DNA from: Herbidospora solisilvae
GTDB taxonomy: Bacteria; Actinomycetota; Actinomycetes; Streptosporangiales; Streptosporangiaceae
Direction of reading: 5' to 3'
Assembly: GCF_009901565.1 (NCBI RefSeq)
Contig: NZ_WXEW01000011.1
Location: forward strand, 62,001-126,000
DNA: 64,000 nt
Shown here: piece after piece, positions 40,892 through 48,929 of the stretch
Layout of the letters: every line of letters begins with the position of its first letter
How positions within the stretch are numbered: position 1 is the first letter of the stretch
Made by a program: the position numbers and the translations under genes
The notes under the pieces: model-generated
What the model saw: the letters and a program-made list of their open reading frames with translations, nothing else
Database searches by the model: none
What the model was told of the DNA's origin: nothing

Positions 40892-42076
40892 TCACTTTAC
40901 GCAGGTGGGATCGGCGAACAGATCCCGGATGGCGCCGAGTTTCGCCTCGGTCTCGTGCCACTCCGAGGTCGGGTTGGAGTCGCCGACGATGCCGCATCCG
41001 GCGAACAGCCGCAGGTTGGGGCCCTTCACCTCGGCGCACCGCAGCGCGATGCACCATTCGCCGTCGCCGCGCGCGTCCTGCCAGCCGACCGGACCGGCGT
41101 AGCGCCCCCGGTCGAGGTTCTCCAGCTCGCGCAGCAGCGACAGGGCCTCCCGGAACGGGGTGCCGCAGACGGCGGCGGTCGGATGGAGCCGCGAGGCCAG
41201 GGTGAGCGCGTCGACGTTGTGGCTGAGCGTGCCGCTGATGCGGGTCGCCAGGTGGGTGACGTTGGCCAGTTGCAGTTCGTGCGGTTCGTGGACGTCGAGC
41301 TGGGAGCAGTGCGCCCGCAGCACGTCCTCGGCCGAGTCGGCGGCCAGTTCGTGCTCGACCGCGGTCTTCTCGGTGCCCAGGCCGATCGCGCCGCCGGGCC
41401 AGTCGGTGCCGGCCAGCACCAGCGACTTCACCATCCGCCCGAACCGGCCGGTCAGCAGCTCGGGCGAGGCGCCGACGAGCCCGTCGACGGCGAACGTCCA
41501 GCAGCCGGGGAAGCGGTCGTGCAGCCGCGAGACCGCCGTGCGCGGGTCGAACGGCCCGCCGAGCAGCCCTCGCACGTCCCTGGCTAGCACGACCTTGTGC
41601 AGCCGCCCGGCCCTGATGTCGTCGACCGCCCGGGAGACCTGCTTGTGAAAACGTTCCTCGGCGTCGGGCTCGGCCAGCCACCGAACGTTCGGCAGCGGGT
41701 CGGGGACCGTTCCATCGGGATGGCAGGGGTCGCCCACGGTGGTCATCCAGGAGGCGCCGTCGCGCCGGGCGATCAGCACCTGCGGGATGACGAACACCGA
41801 CCGTCCGGGCCCGTGGTCGAAGGTGAAGCTGCCGAAGGCGACCGGCCCGGAGCCCGGCAGGCCCACGCGGTCGTCGACGTTGCGCCGTGCCAGCCACTGC
41901 CGGAACCAGCGGCGGGCGTGCTCGAACCGGCCGGGGCCGCTCACCTCGAACCGGGCCGCGACGCCCCATCCGGCCATGCCCTCGTCGCCGTGCAGCCAGA
42001 GCACGCTGTCGGCGAAGGGTGCGGCGTCGATCAGCGGGCCGGGATCCTGGATCGGAACCGTCCGCACCAGCTCCAT
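40892..42076 (-). CDS. menF: Isochorismate synthase, menaquinone pathway
   Basis: Chorismate-binding enzyme of 394 residues that makes isochorismate for MenD. Marks: LHKVVLARDVRG (the general-base Lys), GASPELLTGRFG, LAGTDWPGGA, HPTAAVCGTPF and RLFAGCGIVGDSNPTSEWHETEAKL near the C-terminus (Mg-binding Glu residues). The ATG at 42076 shares one base with the methyltransferase stop (TGATG). The open frame further upstream belongs to the shadow of that gene. Confidence 0.92.
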   Translation of the reverse strand: MELVRTVPIQDPGPLIDAAPFADSVLWLHGDEGMAGWGVAARFEVSGPGRFEHARRWFRQWLARRNVDDRVGLPGSGPVAFGSFTFDHGPGRSVFVIPQVLIARRDGASWMTTVGDPCHPDGTVPDPLPNVRWLAEPDAEERFHKQVSRAVDDIRAGRLHKVVLARDVRGLLGGPFDPRTAVSRLHDRFPGCWTFAVDGLVGASPELLTGRFGRMVKSLVLAGTDWPGGAIGLGTEKTAVEHELAADSAEDVLRAHCSQLDVHEPHELQLANVTHLATRISGTLSHNVDALTLASRLHPTAAVCGTPFREALSLLRELENLDRGRYAGPVGWQDARGDGEWCIALRCAEVKGPNLRLFAGCGIVGDSNPTSEWHETEAKLGAIRDLFADPTCVK

Positions 42077-42879
42077 CAGGTCTCCTCGGGCCGGCGCGCC
42101 AGCACCGAGTGGACGGTGAAGGACACCGCGCGGAACCCCGGGTCGGCCATCACGGCCCGCACCTCGTCGAGCTGGTCCCTCGTCAGGCCGGTGGCCAGGA
42201 AGTGGTCCTCCAGGTGGAAGCTGTTGCTGGTGAGCAGCTCCAGGCCGGGCGACTTCGGGCCCCACACCTCGACGTGGCACCACGGGTCGATCTGGGTGAA
42301 ACCGGCCTGGGCGATCTCCTGCGCGGCCGAGCGTCCCCACGTCGGGTCGCTGCCCACGCCGACGAGCACCGAGGCCATCGCACGCAGGAACGTCTCGTAG
42401 AGCTCCCGGGAGCCGTGGTCGGGCGCCAGCAGGGCGGGCCAGTGGGTGACGTCGATCTCGTCGACCTGCAACCATCCGCCGGGCCGCAGCGCGTCGCGCA
42501 GCCGGGCCAGCACCGCCGCCCGCTCGGGCAGGTGGCTGAGCACCAGCCGGGCGTGCACCAGGTCGAACGCCGCCGGCGGCAGCGGGTCGTGGACGATGTC
42601 GTGCCTGGTGACGGTCAGCCCGTCGCAGGCCGGGATGAGGCCCGGCTTGATGTCGGTGGCGAAGACGTGGCCGCGGGGCGCGACCCGGCCGGCCAGCCAC
42701 CGCGCGACGCTGCCGCCGCCCGCCCCGATCTCCAGGCAGTTCCAGCCGTCGCCGACGCCCGTCTGGGCCAGCCGGCCGAACGTCAGCGGGTCGAGCAGGT
42801 CGGCCAGGCATCGATGCTGGTCGGCCGAGTGGTCTCCGTCGTTGTCGAACACATATTGATGCGCGAGCGCATGCGTCAC
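42076..42879 (-). CDS. SAM-dependent methyltransferase beside menF
   Basis: A 267-residue class I methyltransferase: motif I NCLEIGAGGGSVARWLAG, then FATDIKPG, HDIVHDPLPPAAFDLVHARLVLSHLP. It starts with YVFDNDGDHSADQHRCLADLLDPLTF, a block seen in a group of secondary-metabolite-type methyltransferases and not in MenG/UbiE. GTG at 42879 is chosen because GGGGGGA lies before it. Translational coupling to menF suggests a quinone-related job, but the true substrate is open. Confidence 0.82.
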   Translation of the reverse strand: MTHALAHQYVFDNDGDHSADQHRCLADLLDPLTFGRLAQTGVGDGWNCLEIGAGGGSVARWLAGRVAPRGHVFATDIKPGLIPACDGLTVTRHDIVHDPLPPAAFDLVHARLVLSHLPERAAVLARLRDALRPGGWLQVDEIDVTHWPALLAPDHGSRELYETFLRAMASVLVGVGSDPTWGRSAAQEIAQAGFTQIDPWCHVEVWGPKSPGLELLTSNSFHLEDHFLATGLTRDQLDEVRAVMADPGFRAVSFTVHSVLARRPEET

Positions 42880-42957
42880 TGGATTTCCCCCCCGGGAAAG
42901 ACAAGCAGTCCGGTTCCGCATGCTAGGGCGTGATCACATCAGGACATCGGCAGACAC

Positions 42958-44088
42958 TCAGAGTGATGAGCCGTTCCGGAACACGGCGGCGGTTTCGCGT
43001 AACGCGGTGTGATCCGTCGTGGGGTCGCCGCGCACCGCCAGGAGGTCGGCGTCGAAGCCCGGCGCGATCCGCCCCTTCCGGTTCCCGACCCGGCACAACG
43101 TGGCCGCGTCGGAGGTGAGGGCGCGCAGGATCTCCACCGGCGTCATCCCGGCCGTGGTCAGCATCTCGCCGCCGTGGGTGAGGATGCCGTGGGGCTTGGG
43201 CGGGCCGATGCCCGCGTCGCTGCCGCCGACGATGGTGACGCCCGAGGCGCGGAGGCGGCGCAGGCCCTCGTTCAGTTTCGGCAGCAGCGCGGCGATCCTC
43301 GGCGGCGGGACCACTCCGGGCGTGAGGCCGACGGTCAGCGAGGCGGCGACGCCGTTCGCGGCCATGGCCGCCATGATCTCGGGGTCGGGCGCGACGCCGT
43401 CGGCGGTGAGGAAGGTGACGTGCTCGACCGAGTCGAATCCGGCGGCGACCGCCGCCGCGATGCCCGGCCCGCCGTGGGCGTGCCCGGCGATCGGTAACCC
43501 GTGGCGGCGGGCCTCGTCGGCCGCCGCGTCGATCTCCGCCTGGGAGAACTGGTTGAGGTGGGAGTGGGTGCCGGGGGTCATCTCGCCGCCCGTGATCATC
43601 ATCTTGATCGCGTGCGCGCCCTTCTCGGCCCTCTCCCGTACGGCCGCCCGCACCCCCTCGACCCCCTCGGCCTCGCCCCCGAGGAACCAGCAGTGTCCCT
43701 TCACCGAGGTGATCGGGGCGCCGGCGCTGAGGATCTCCGGCCCGTCGGTCATCTCCCCGGCCAGCCGGAGGGCCAGGTAGCCGCGGTCGCCCAGGTCGCG
43801 GACCGTGGTGACCCCGGCGGCCAGGTGCCGGCGGGCGTGGGCGCGCATCCGGTCGTACAGGCCCTCGCGGTCGAGCCCTCCCACCGGGTCGGGGGAGGCG
43901 TCGAAGGCCAGGTGGACGTGGGTGTCGACGAGACCGGGCAGCAAGGTGACGTCGCCCAGGTCGCGGACGTCGCCGTGCTCCGGCGCGTCGTCGAGCAGGT
44001 CGACGATCTTGCCGCCGGAGACGACGACGGCCCGTTTGGCGGTCAGGTCCCTGCCGTCGAACACGCGTCGCGCGCGAATGATGAGCAT
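42958..44088 (-). CDS. Amidohydrolase family protein
   Basis: A 376-residue metal-dependent hydrolase of the imidazolonepropionase/prolidase-like amidohydrolases. It shows HVHL (metal), AIKMMITGG (bridging Lys), HAHG and VEH (His ligands), and GGSDAGIG (catalytic Asp), with the composite N- and C-terminal beta sandwich ending ADLLAVRGDP. Two metals are likely. Substrate unknown; relatives cleave Xaa-Pro or Xaa-Arg dipeptides. Single gene. Confidence 0.9.
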   Translation of the reverse strand: MLIIRARRVFDGRDLTAKRAVVVSGGKIVDLLDDAPEHGDVRDLGDVTLLPGLVDTHVHLAFDASPDPVGGLDREGLYDRMRAHARRHLAAGVTTVRDLGDRGYLALRLAGEMTDGPEILSAGAPITSVKGHCWFLGGEAEGVEGVRAAVRERAEKGAHAIKMMITGGEMTPGTHSHLNQFSQAEIDAAADEARRHGLPIAGHAHGGPGIAAAVAAGFDSVEHVTFLTADGVAPDPEIMAAMAANGVAASLTVGLTPGVVPPPRIAALLPKLNEGLRRLRASGVTIVGGSDAGIGPPKPHGILTHGGEMLTTAGMTPVEILRALTSDAATLCRVGNRKGRIAPGFDADLLAVRGDPTTDHTALRETAAVFRNGSSL

Positions 44089-44122
44089 GACCCGAATATG
44101 CGCCTGTTTCCGGACCGGCGCG

Positions 44123-44140
44123 TGAGTAGGGGCCTACTCA
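44123..44140. terminator. 18-bp inverted repeat at the end of the molybdenum operon
   Basis: TGAGTAGG (44123-44130) and CCTACTCA (44133-44140) are separated by GG and run over the stop codon of the DUF6510 gene. May be a terminator of that operon or an operator for the amidohydrolase gene, whose start is 35 bases away. Confidence 0.4.
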
Positions 44141-44403
44141 GCGATGGGAATCCTCAGCGAGACCGAGCCGCGCAGGTCGAGCCAGGCGTCCTTGGGCCCG
44201 CGCACGAGGGTCAGCACGACCTCCTCGCACCCCGGGCAGCGGGCGACCAGACCGGGTTCGGGCCCGTAGACGCGCAGTTCGGCCAGCACCCCACGCCGGC
44301 CGCAGCCCGCGCAGGTGCCGTGGGCCGTGGTGACGTCGAGGGTGAAGATCTCGCTCAGCGGCCCGGCGAGGGCGTTGCCGTCCTGGTAGTCGAGCTGGTC
44401 CAT
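44134..44403 (-). CDS. DUF6510-type zinc-ribbon protein
   Basis: An 89-residue protein with two CxxC knuckles (CAGCG and CPGCE, about 31-34 and 56-59) that should bind zinc. The body is otherwise strand-rich. It is the last gene of a three-gene set with a flavin reductase and a molybdenum oxidoreductase; this set recurs in actinobacteria. Role unknown, perhaps an assembly factor. Confidence 0.8.
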   Translation of the reverse strand: MDQLDYQDGNALAGPLSEIFTLDVTTAHGTCAGCGRRGVLAELRVYGPEPGLVARCPGCEEVVLTLVRGPKDAWLDLRGSVSLRIPIAE

Positions 44404-44406
44404 GGG

Positions 44407-45129
44407 TCAGCCTCCGGTGGGTCCGAAACGCTCAGTCTTGATCTTCGCCGGGTCGTGGCCCAGCTCGGTCAGCAGGTCGGCGGCGGCCTCGACGAAGCCC
44501 GTCGGCCCGCAGACGAAGACGTCGGGGGCGGTCTCCGGCGGCCAGCCGTAGGCGACCAGGTCGGCCGCCCGGATCCTGCCGGGGGCACGGCCCGCGTCGG
44601 GCGGCGCGGTCCGGGTGTAGAGGTAGGCGACCTCGACCCCCGCCATCACCTTCTCCAGCTCGCCCGCGTAGTAGAGCTGACCGGGGTCGCGCAGCGAGTA
44701 GAGCAGCCGGAACGGCGTGTCGGACTTCCCGCGCGAGCGGATCATCGCCATCAGCGGCACGATGCCCGACCCGCCGCCGATCAGCAGCACCGGCGGGGAG
44801 GAGTGCGGACGCCACACGAACCAGCCGCCGACCGGGCCGCGCAGCTCGATCTGGTCGCCCACCTCCAGCACCTCGGTCAGGTAGGGCGACACCTCGCCGT
44901 CGCCTACCTGCTGGACGGTGAGCTCGACGCGCTCGCCGTCGTCGCCGTTGGCGATCGAGTAGCTGCGCTGGGCGCTGTAGCCGTCGTCGGCGGTGAGCTT
45001 CACGTCGACGTGCTGGCCGGGCAGGTGGCCGGGCCAGCCGGGCACGTCGAAGACCAGCGTCCGGGCCGTCGGGGTCTCCTGGCGGATCTCGGTGACCGTC
45101 GCCACCCGCCAGGTCAGCCGCTTAATCAC
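44407..45129 (-). CDS. FAD/NAD(P)-binding ferredoxin-reductase-type protein
   Basis: A 240-residue flavin reductase: FAD-binding LPGQHVDVKL, RSYSIANG, then the NAD-binding half VLLIGGGSGIVPLMAMIRSR and FVCGPTGFVEAAADLL. There is no iron-sulfur domain at either end, so electrons must go directly to a partner. Overlaps the molybdenum oxidoreductase gene by 8 bases and ends 3 bases before the zinc-ribbon gene; these three probably form one redox chain. Confidence 0.92.
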   Translation of the reverse strand: MIKRLTWRVATVTEIRQETPTARTLVFDVPGWPGHLPGQHVDVKLTADDGYSAQRSYSIANGDDGERVELTVQQVGDGEVSPYLTEVLEVGDQIELRGPVGGWFVWRPHSSPPVLLIGGGSGIVPLMAMIRSRGKSDTPFRLLYSLRDPGQLYYAGELEKVMAGVEVAYLYTRTAPPDAGRAPGRIRAADLVAYGWPPETAPDVFVCGPTGFVEAAADLLTELGHDPAKIKTERFGPTGG

Positions 45130-45721
45130 CCTGGTAGCGCTGCTCGCGCCACGGGTCGCCGTAGTTGTGGTAGCCCGCCGTCTCCCAGAAGCCCGGCCAG
45201 TCGTCGTTCAGCAGCCGGATGCCCTTGACCCACTTGGCCGACTTCCACAGGTAGAGGTGGGGCACCAGCAACCGGGCCGGGCCGCCGTGGGCCGGGGCCA
45301 GCTCCTCGCCGTCGAACTCGTGCACGATCCAGGCCTTGCCGTCGAGCAGGTCCTCCAGCGGCAGGTTGGTCGTGTAGCCGCCGTAGCTGTAGGCCAGGGC
45401 GTACTCGGCGGCCGACTCGACGTCCTCCATCAGGACGTCGAGGCTGACGCCCTTCCACTCGGTGCCGAACTTCGACCACTTGGTCACGCAGTGCAGGTCG
45501 ACGGTCGGGGTCTCCTGCGGCAGGGCCTGGAACTCCTCCCACGACCAGCGGTGCACCTCGCCCTCGGGGGTGTCGATGGCGAACTCCCACCGGTCGAGCG
45601 GCACCCGCGGAGTGGGCCCGGCCGACAGCACCGGGAAGTCGTGGACCAGGTACTGCCCCGGTGGAAGCTTCTCGTCGTGGTCTCTCGGGCGGCCCTGGAA
45701 GGCGCGCGAAATGATCCCCAT
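45122..45721 (-). CDS. Sulfite-oxidase-like molybdopterin oxidoreductase
   Basis: A 199-residue YedY/sulfite-oxidase fold protein. The molybdenum ligand Cys is in LHCVTKWS (about residue 78), followed by GVSLDVLM, GYTTNLPLEDLLDG, HGGPARLLVPHLYLWKSAKWV, the usual MoCo-domain marks. No dimerisation domain, haem or Tat signal, so it is cytoplasmic. First gene of the operon; electron partner is the overlapping flavin reductase. Related MsrP enzymes repair methionine sulfoxide, but the substrate here is not known. Confidence 0.92.
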   Translation of the reverse strand: MGIISRAFQGRPRDHDEKLPPGQYLVHDFPVLSAGPTPRVPLDRWEFAIDTPEGEVHRWSWEEFQALPQETPTVDLHCVTKWSKFGTEWKGVSLDVLMEDVESAAEYALAYSYGGYTTNLPLEDLLDGKAWIVHEFDGEELAPAHGGPARLLVPHLYLWKSAKWVKGIRLLNDDWPGFWETAGYHNYGDPWREQRYQGD

Positions 45722-45731
45722 AACTGGCGTC

Positions 45732-46532
45732 CTACCCCTTTTGCAGCAGGTTGTTGAGCTCGCCGTAGGGGAGACCCTCGGCGATCGAGGTGTACGTTCC
45801 CTCGCCGAGCAGCTCCCTGGTCGCGGCCTGGGCCACGGCGTAGGCGGCGGAGGCGACCGAGGAACCCAGGCTGATCCGGGCCACCCCGGCGTCGGCGAAC
45901 GCCCTGACCGGCGGCGCGCCCGGCCCGAGCAGCATGTTCACCGGCGCGTCGAGCTCCTTGACGAGCTGCGCCGCCAGGGCGGGGTCGTGGATTCCCGGGA
46001 CGAAGATCCCCGTCGCGCCCGCCTCAAGGAAGGCCGAGGCCCGCCGCAGGACGTCGGCCAGGTCGTCGCCGCCCCGGAGGTAGGTGTCGATGCGGGCGTT
46101 GATGTAGAGCGGGACCCCGAAGTCGTCGGCGCTCCGCCGGGCGGCGGCCAGCCGGGCCGACTGGTCGGCGAGGCTGCGGGGGCCGTCCTCGATGTTGACG
46201 CCGACGGCGCCCGCTTCGAGGATCCGGGTGACCGTCACGGCCACCTCGTCGGGGGTGTCGCCGAAGCCGCCCTCGATGTCGGCGGTGACCGGCACCCCGA
46301 CCACCTCGGTGACCCGCCTGACCGCCTCGGCGGCGCGGTCGCGGCCCAGGTGGTCGCCGTCGGGCACGCCCAGGCTCCACGCCACCCCCGCGCTGGTGGT
46401 GGCGACCGCCTTGGCCCCCGCCGCCTCGGTCAGCAGGGCGCTGGCCACGTCCCAGGCGTTGGGCAGCAGCAGCGGGTCGCCGGGGACGTGCAGCGACCGG
46501 AAGACACGTGCTTTGTCGGTGAGAGAGGACAT
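45732..46532 (-). CDS. Isocitrate lyase/PEP mutase superfamily protein
   Basis: A 266-residue TIM-barrel enzyme: LLLPNAWDVASALLTEAAGAKAVATTSAG, VPVTADIEGGFGDTPDEV (metal-binding Asp/Glu), GVNIEDGP and VNMLLGPGAPPV. The catalytic Cys loop (KKCGH) of true isocitrate lyase is absent, so it is in the phosphonomutase/oxaloacetate-hydrolase-like branch. No phosphonate genes nearby. Ten bases separate it from the molybdenum operon downstream, so co-transcription is possible. Confidence 0.88.
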   Translation of the reverse strand: MSSLTDKARVFRSLHVPGDPLLLPNAWDVASALLTEAAGAKAVATTSAGVAWSLGVPDGDHLGRDRAAEAVRRVTEVVGVPVTADIEGGFGDTPDEVAVTVTRILEAGAVGVNIEDGPRSLADQSARLAAARRSADDFGVPLYINARIDTYLRGGDDLADVLRRASAFLEAGATGIFVPGIHDPALAAQLVKELDAPVNMLLGPGAPPVRAFADAGVARISLGSSVASAAYAVAQAATRELLGEGTYTSIAEGLPYGELNNLLQKG

Positions 46533-46545
46533 ATGGCTCAGTAGA

Positions 46546-47460
46546 TCAGGTTTGCAGCATCTCTTGGGAGACGTACCAGAGCCGCATGGCCAGCTCCGGG
46601 TCGACCGCGTAGGGCGCGTAGCCCCGCCTCGGGCCGGTGCCCGGATAGGGCTCGGCCTCGTTGCAGTCCTCGAAGTAGCGGCCGGTGACGCCGTCGAGCA
46701 GCGGCGAGGTCGCCACCAGGACGCTGGTCGCGGCGCCCTGCGGGATGGTCTTGCCCTCCGGGCGGCCGGTGTTGTCCAGCAGGTTCTGGAAGCCCTCTTC
46801 GGTGAAGTAGCGCTGGATGCCGGTGCGGATCACCCCGGGCATCACCGCGTTCACCATGATCCCGTCGCCCGCCCAGCGCCCGGCCGCCCCGACCGCGAAC
46901 AGCGCGTTGGCGGTCTTCGACTGGCCGTAGGCCTCCATCGGGTCGTACTCGCGGCGCAGGTAGTGGATGTCGTCGAAGACGACCGGCGACCGCAGGTTCG
47001 CCACCGAGCTCAGCACCACCACCCGCGCCCCCGGGCGCATGGCCAGCGCCTCGTGCAGGCCCGTGGTCAGCGTGAAGTGGCCGAGGTGGTTGGTGGCGAA
47101 CTGCAGCTCCCACCCCTCGGGGGTCCGGGTCAGCGGGATCGCCGAGATGCCGGCGTTGTTCACCAGGATGTCGAGGGGCCCGGCCCACCCGGCGACGAAG
47201 TCGCGCACCGAGGTCTGGTCGGAGAGGTCCAGGTGGGCGATGGCGACCTTGCCGCCGATCTCGTCGGCGGCGCGGATGCCGGCGTCGACGTTGCGGACCG
47301 CGAGCATGACCTCGGCGCCCGCGTCGGCCAGGACTCGCGCGGTCTCCAGGCCGATGCCGGAGTTGGCGCCGGTGACGATGGCGCGCTTGCCGCCGAGGTC
47401 GATGCCTTCGATGACCTCACTCGCCGTGGAATCAGCCCCAAAAGGCGTTTTAACGGTCAT
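46546..47460 (-). CDS. Short-chain dehydrogenase/reductase
   Basis: A 304-residue classical-like SDR of the retinol dehydrogenase/oxidoreductase group: cofactor motif VTGANSGIGLETARVL, DLSDQTSV, NNAGIS, catalytic Ser in VVLSSVANL and YGQSKTANALF (Tyr, Lys). Long substrate loop and C-terminal extension as in WW-domain oxidoreductase-like SDRs. Substrate not predictable. Confidence 0.9.
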   Translation of the reverse strand: MTVKTPFGADSTASEVIEGIDLGGKRAIVTGANSGIGLETARVLADAGAEVMLAVRNVDAGIRAADEIGGKVAIAHLDLSDQTSVRDFVAGWAGPLDILVNNAGISAIPLTRTPEGWELQFATNHLGHFTLTTGLHEALAMRPGARVVVLSSVANLRSPVVFDDIHYLRREYDPMEAYGQSKTANALFAVGAAGRWAGDGIMVNAVMPGVIRTGIQRYFTEEGFQNLLDNTGRPEGKTIPQGAATSVLVATSPLLDGVTGRYFEDCNEAEPYPGTGPRRGYAPYAVDPELAMRLWYVSQEMLQT

Positions 47461-47496
47461 AACTCCGAAACTAGCGAGCGCGCCGTCAACGTCCGG

Positions 47497-47874
47497 TCAA
47501 GGCAGGGGCACGGCCACCGGTACCGGCTGCCCCTCCCAGGTCAGCCAGAGCACCGAGGGGTGCCGGGCCGCTGGGCGCAGCAGGAACTGCCAGCTCGACC
47601 CGGGCCCGATCGCCACCCGCACGGGCAGGTCGCCGAGGCCGGGGCCGGCCTTGCGCCAGTCGGCCGTCACCGACAGGGCGCGGTCGGTGCCGGTGTTGGT
47701 CAGCCAGCAGAGCGACTGGGTGCCGCGCACCCGGGCGATCCGCCACGCCACCGGTGGCGGGCCCGGCTCGTCGAGGCCGCGCCGGTTCACCCACAGGCCC
47801 ACCATGCTCAGGCCCAGCCCGCCGACCCCGACCGCCGCGCCGAGGGCGAGGTCTCCGCTCGTCAATGCGTTCAC
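47497..47874 (-). CDS. Small membrane-anchored protein, unknown
   Basis: A 125-residue protein with one N-terminal membrane segment (LGAAVGVGGLGLSMVGLWV, about 11-29) and a strand-rich rest resembling an immunoglobulin-like fold (LCWLTNTGTDRALSVTADW, GSSWQFLLRPA). No named domain recognised. It stands alone between the dehydrogenase and the TauE gene. Confidence 0.6.
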   Translation of the reverse strand: MNALTSGDLALGAAVGVGGLGLSMVGLWVNRRGLDEPGPPPVAWRIARVRGTQSLCWLTNTGTDRALSVTADWRKAGPGLGDLPVRVAIGPGSSWQFLLRPAARHPSVLWLTWEGQPVPVAVPLP

Positions 47875-48029
47875 ACGGCCGACATTAGGAAGGCGCCGGA
47901 CCGCGAGCCGGCCGAGTGGCGAGACCCTTACCTCTACCTGGCCTTATGCAGATGGCACAGAACGGCAGTTTCATCGCAGAAAGCTCATCATTTAACCTAG
48001 GGGCAAAGTAGGAATCGAAGGGAGACGCC

Positions 48030-48926
48030 GTGCGGTCACTGATCTTGCTCGGGCTCGTCGGGTTCGCGGCCCAACTCGTGGACGGCAGCCTCGGCATGGC
48101 ATACGGCGTCACCTCGACGACCCTGTTGCTGGCCGTCGGCACCAATGCCGCCGCCGCGTCCGCGACGGTCCACCTGGCCGAGATCGGCACGACCCTCGCC
48201 TCGGGCGTCGCGCACTGGCGGTTCAACAACATCGACTGGAAGGTCGTCGCGAAGATCGGCATCCCGGGCGCAATCGGCGCCTTCGCGGGCGCGACCTTCC
48301 TGTCGAGCCTCTCCACCGAGTCGGGCGCTCCGCTCATGTCGCTGATCCTGCTCACGCTCGGCCTCTACATCCTGATCCGCTTCACCGCCTTCGGCCTGCC
48401 CAAGGGGCAACTCGGCAAGCCGATGCGCAAGCGGTTCCTGGCCCCGCTCGGGCTGTTCGCCGGGTTCGTCGACGCAACCGGAGGCGGCGGCTGGGGGCCG
48501 GTCGGCACCCCGGCGATCCTGGCCAGCGGCCGGATGGAGCCGCGCAAGGTCATCGGCTCCATCGACGCCAGCGAGTTCCTCGTCGCCATCGCCGCCTCGC
48601 TCGGCTTCCTGTTCGGCCTCGGCTCCCAGAACATCGACTTCGCCTGGGTCGGCGTGCTGCTCCTCGGCGGCGTCATCGCCGCGCCGATCGCCGCCTGGCT
48701 GGTGCGGCACGTGCCGCCGCGCATCCTCGGCTCCGCCGTCGGCGGCCTGATCATCATCACCAACGTGCGCACGCTCCTGCGCAGTGAGTGGATCGCCGCC
48801 TCGGCCCCGGTCCAGACGGTCGTGTACGTCGTCCTCGCCCTCGTCTGGGTGGCTTCGATCGTCTACTCGGTCGGCGAGCACCGGAAGACGAAGGCCGCCG
48901 AGGCCGAACTGACCCCGGCGGCGTAA
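48030..48926 (+). CDS. TauE/SafE-family sulfite/sulfonate exporter
   Basis: A 298-residue protein with about eight membrane segments in the two-fold TauE repeat: GFAAQLVDGSLGMAYGVTSTTLL near the N-terminus and GFVDATGGGGWGPVGTP (about 146-162) in the second half. GTG start with AAGGGAG at proper spacing. Members export sulfite, sulfoacetate or organosulfur anions or import them; the sulfite-oxidase-like operon nearby makes a sulfur substrate attractive, but this is inference. Confidence 0.9.
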   Translation: MRSLILLGLVGFAAQLVDGSLGMAYGVTSTTLLLAVGTNAAAASATVHLAEIGTTLASGVAHWRFNNIDWKVVAKIGIPGAIGAFAGATFLSSLSTESGAPLMSLILLTLGLYILIRFTAFGLPKGQLGKPMRKRFLAPLGLFAGFVDATGGGGWGPVGTPAILASGRMEPRKVIGSIDASEFLVAIAASLGFLFGLGSQNIDFAWVGVLLLGGVIAAPIAAWLVRHVPPRILGSAVGGLIIITNVRTLLRSEWIAASAPVQTVVYVVLALVWVASIVYSVGEHRKTKAAEAELTPAA

Positions 48927-48929
48927 CCC

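Noticed and set aside
47875-48029. Leader before the TauE gene considered as a riboswitch
   Set aside because: I cannot find a SAM-type or other known core; the region is only 155 bases with no long paired stems.
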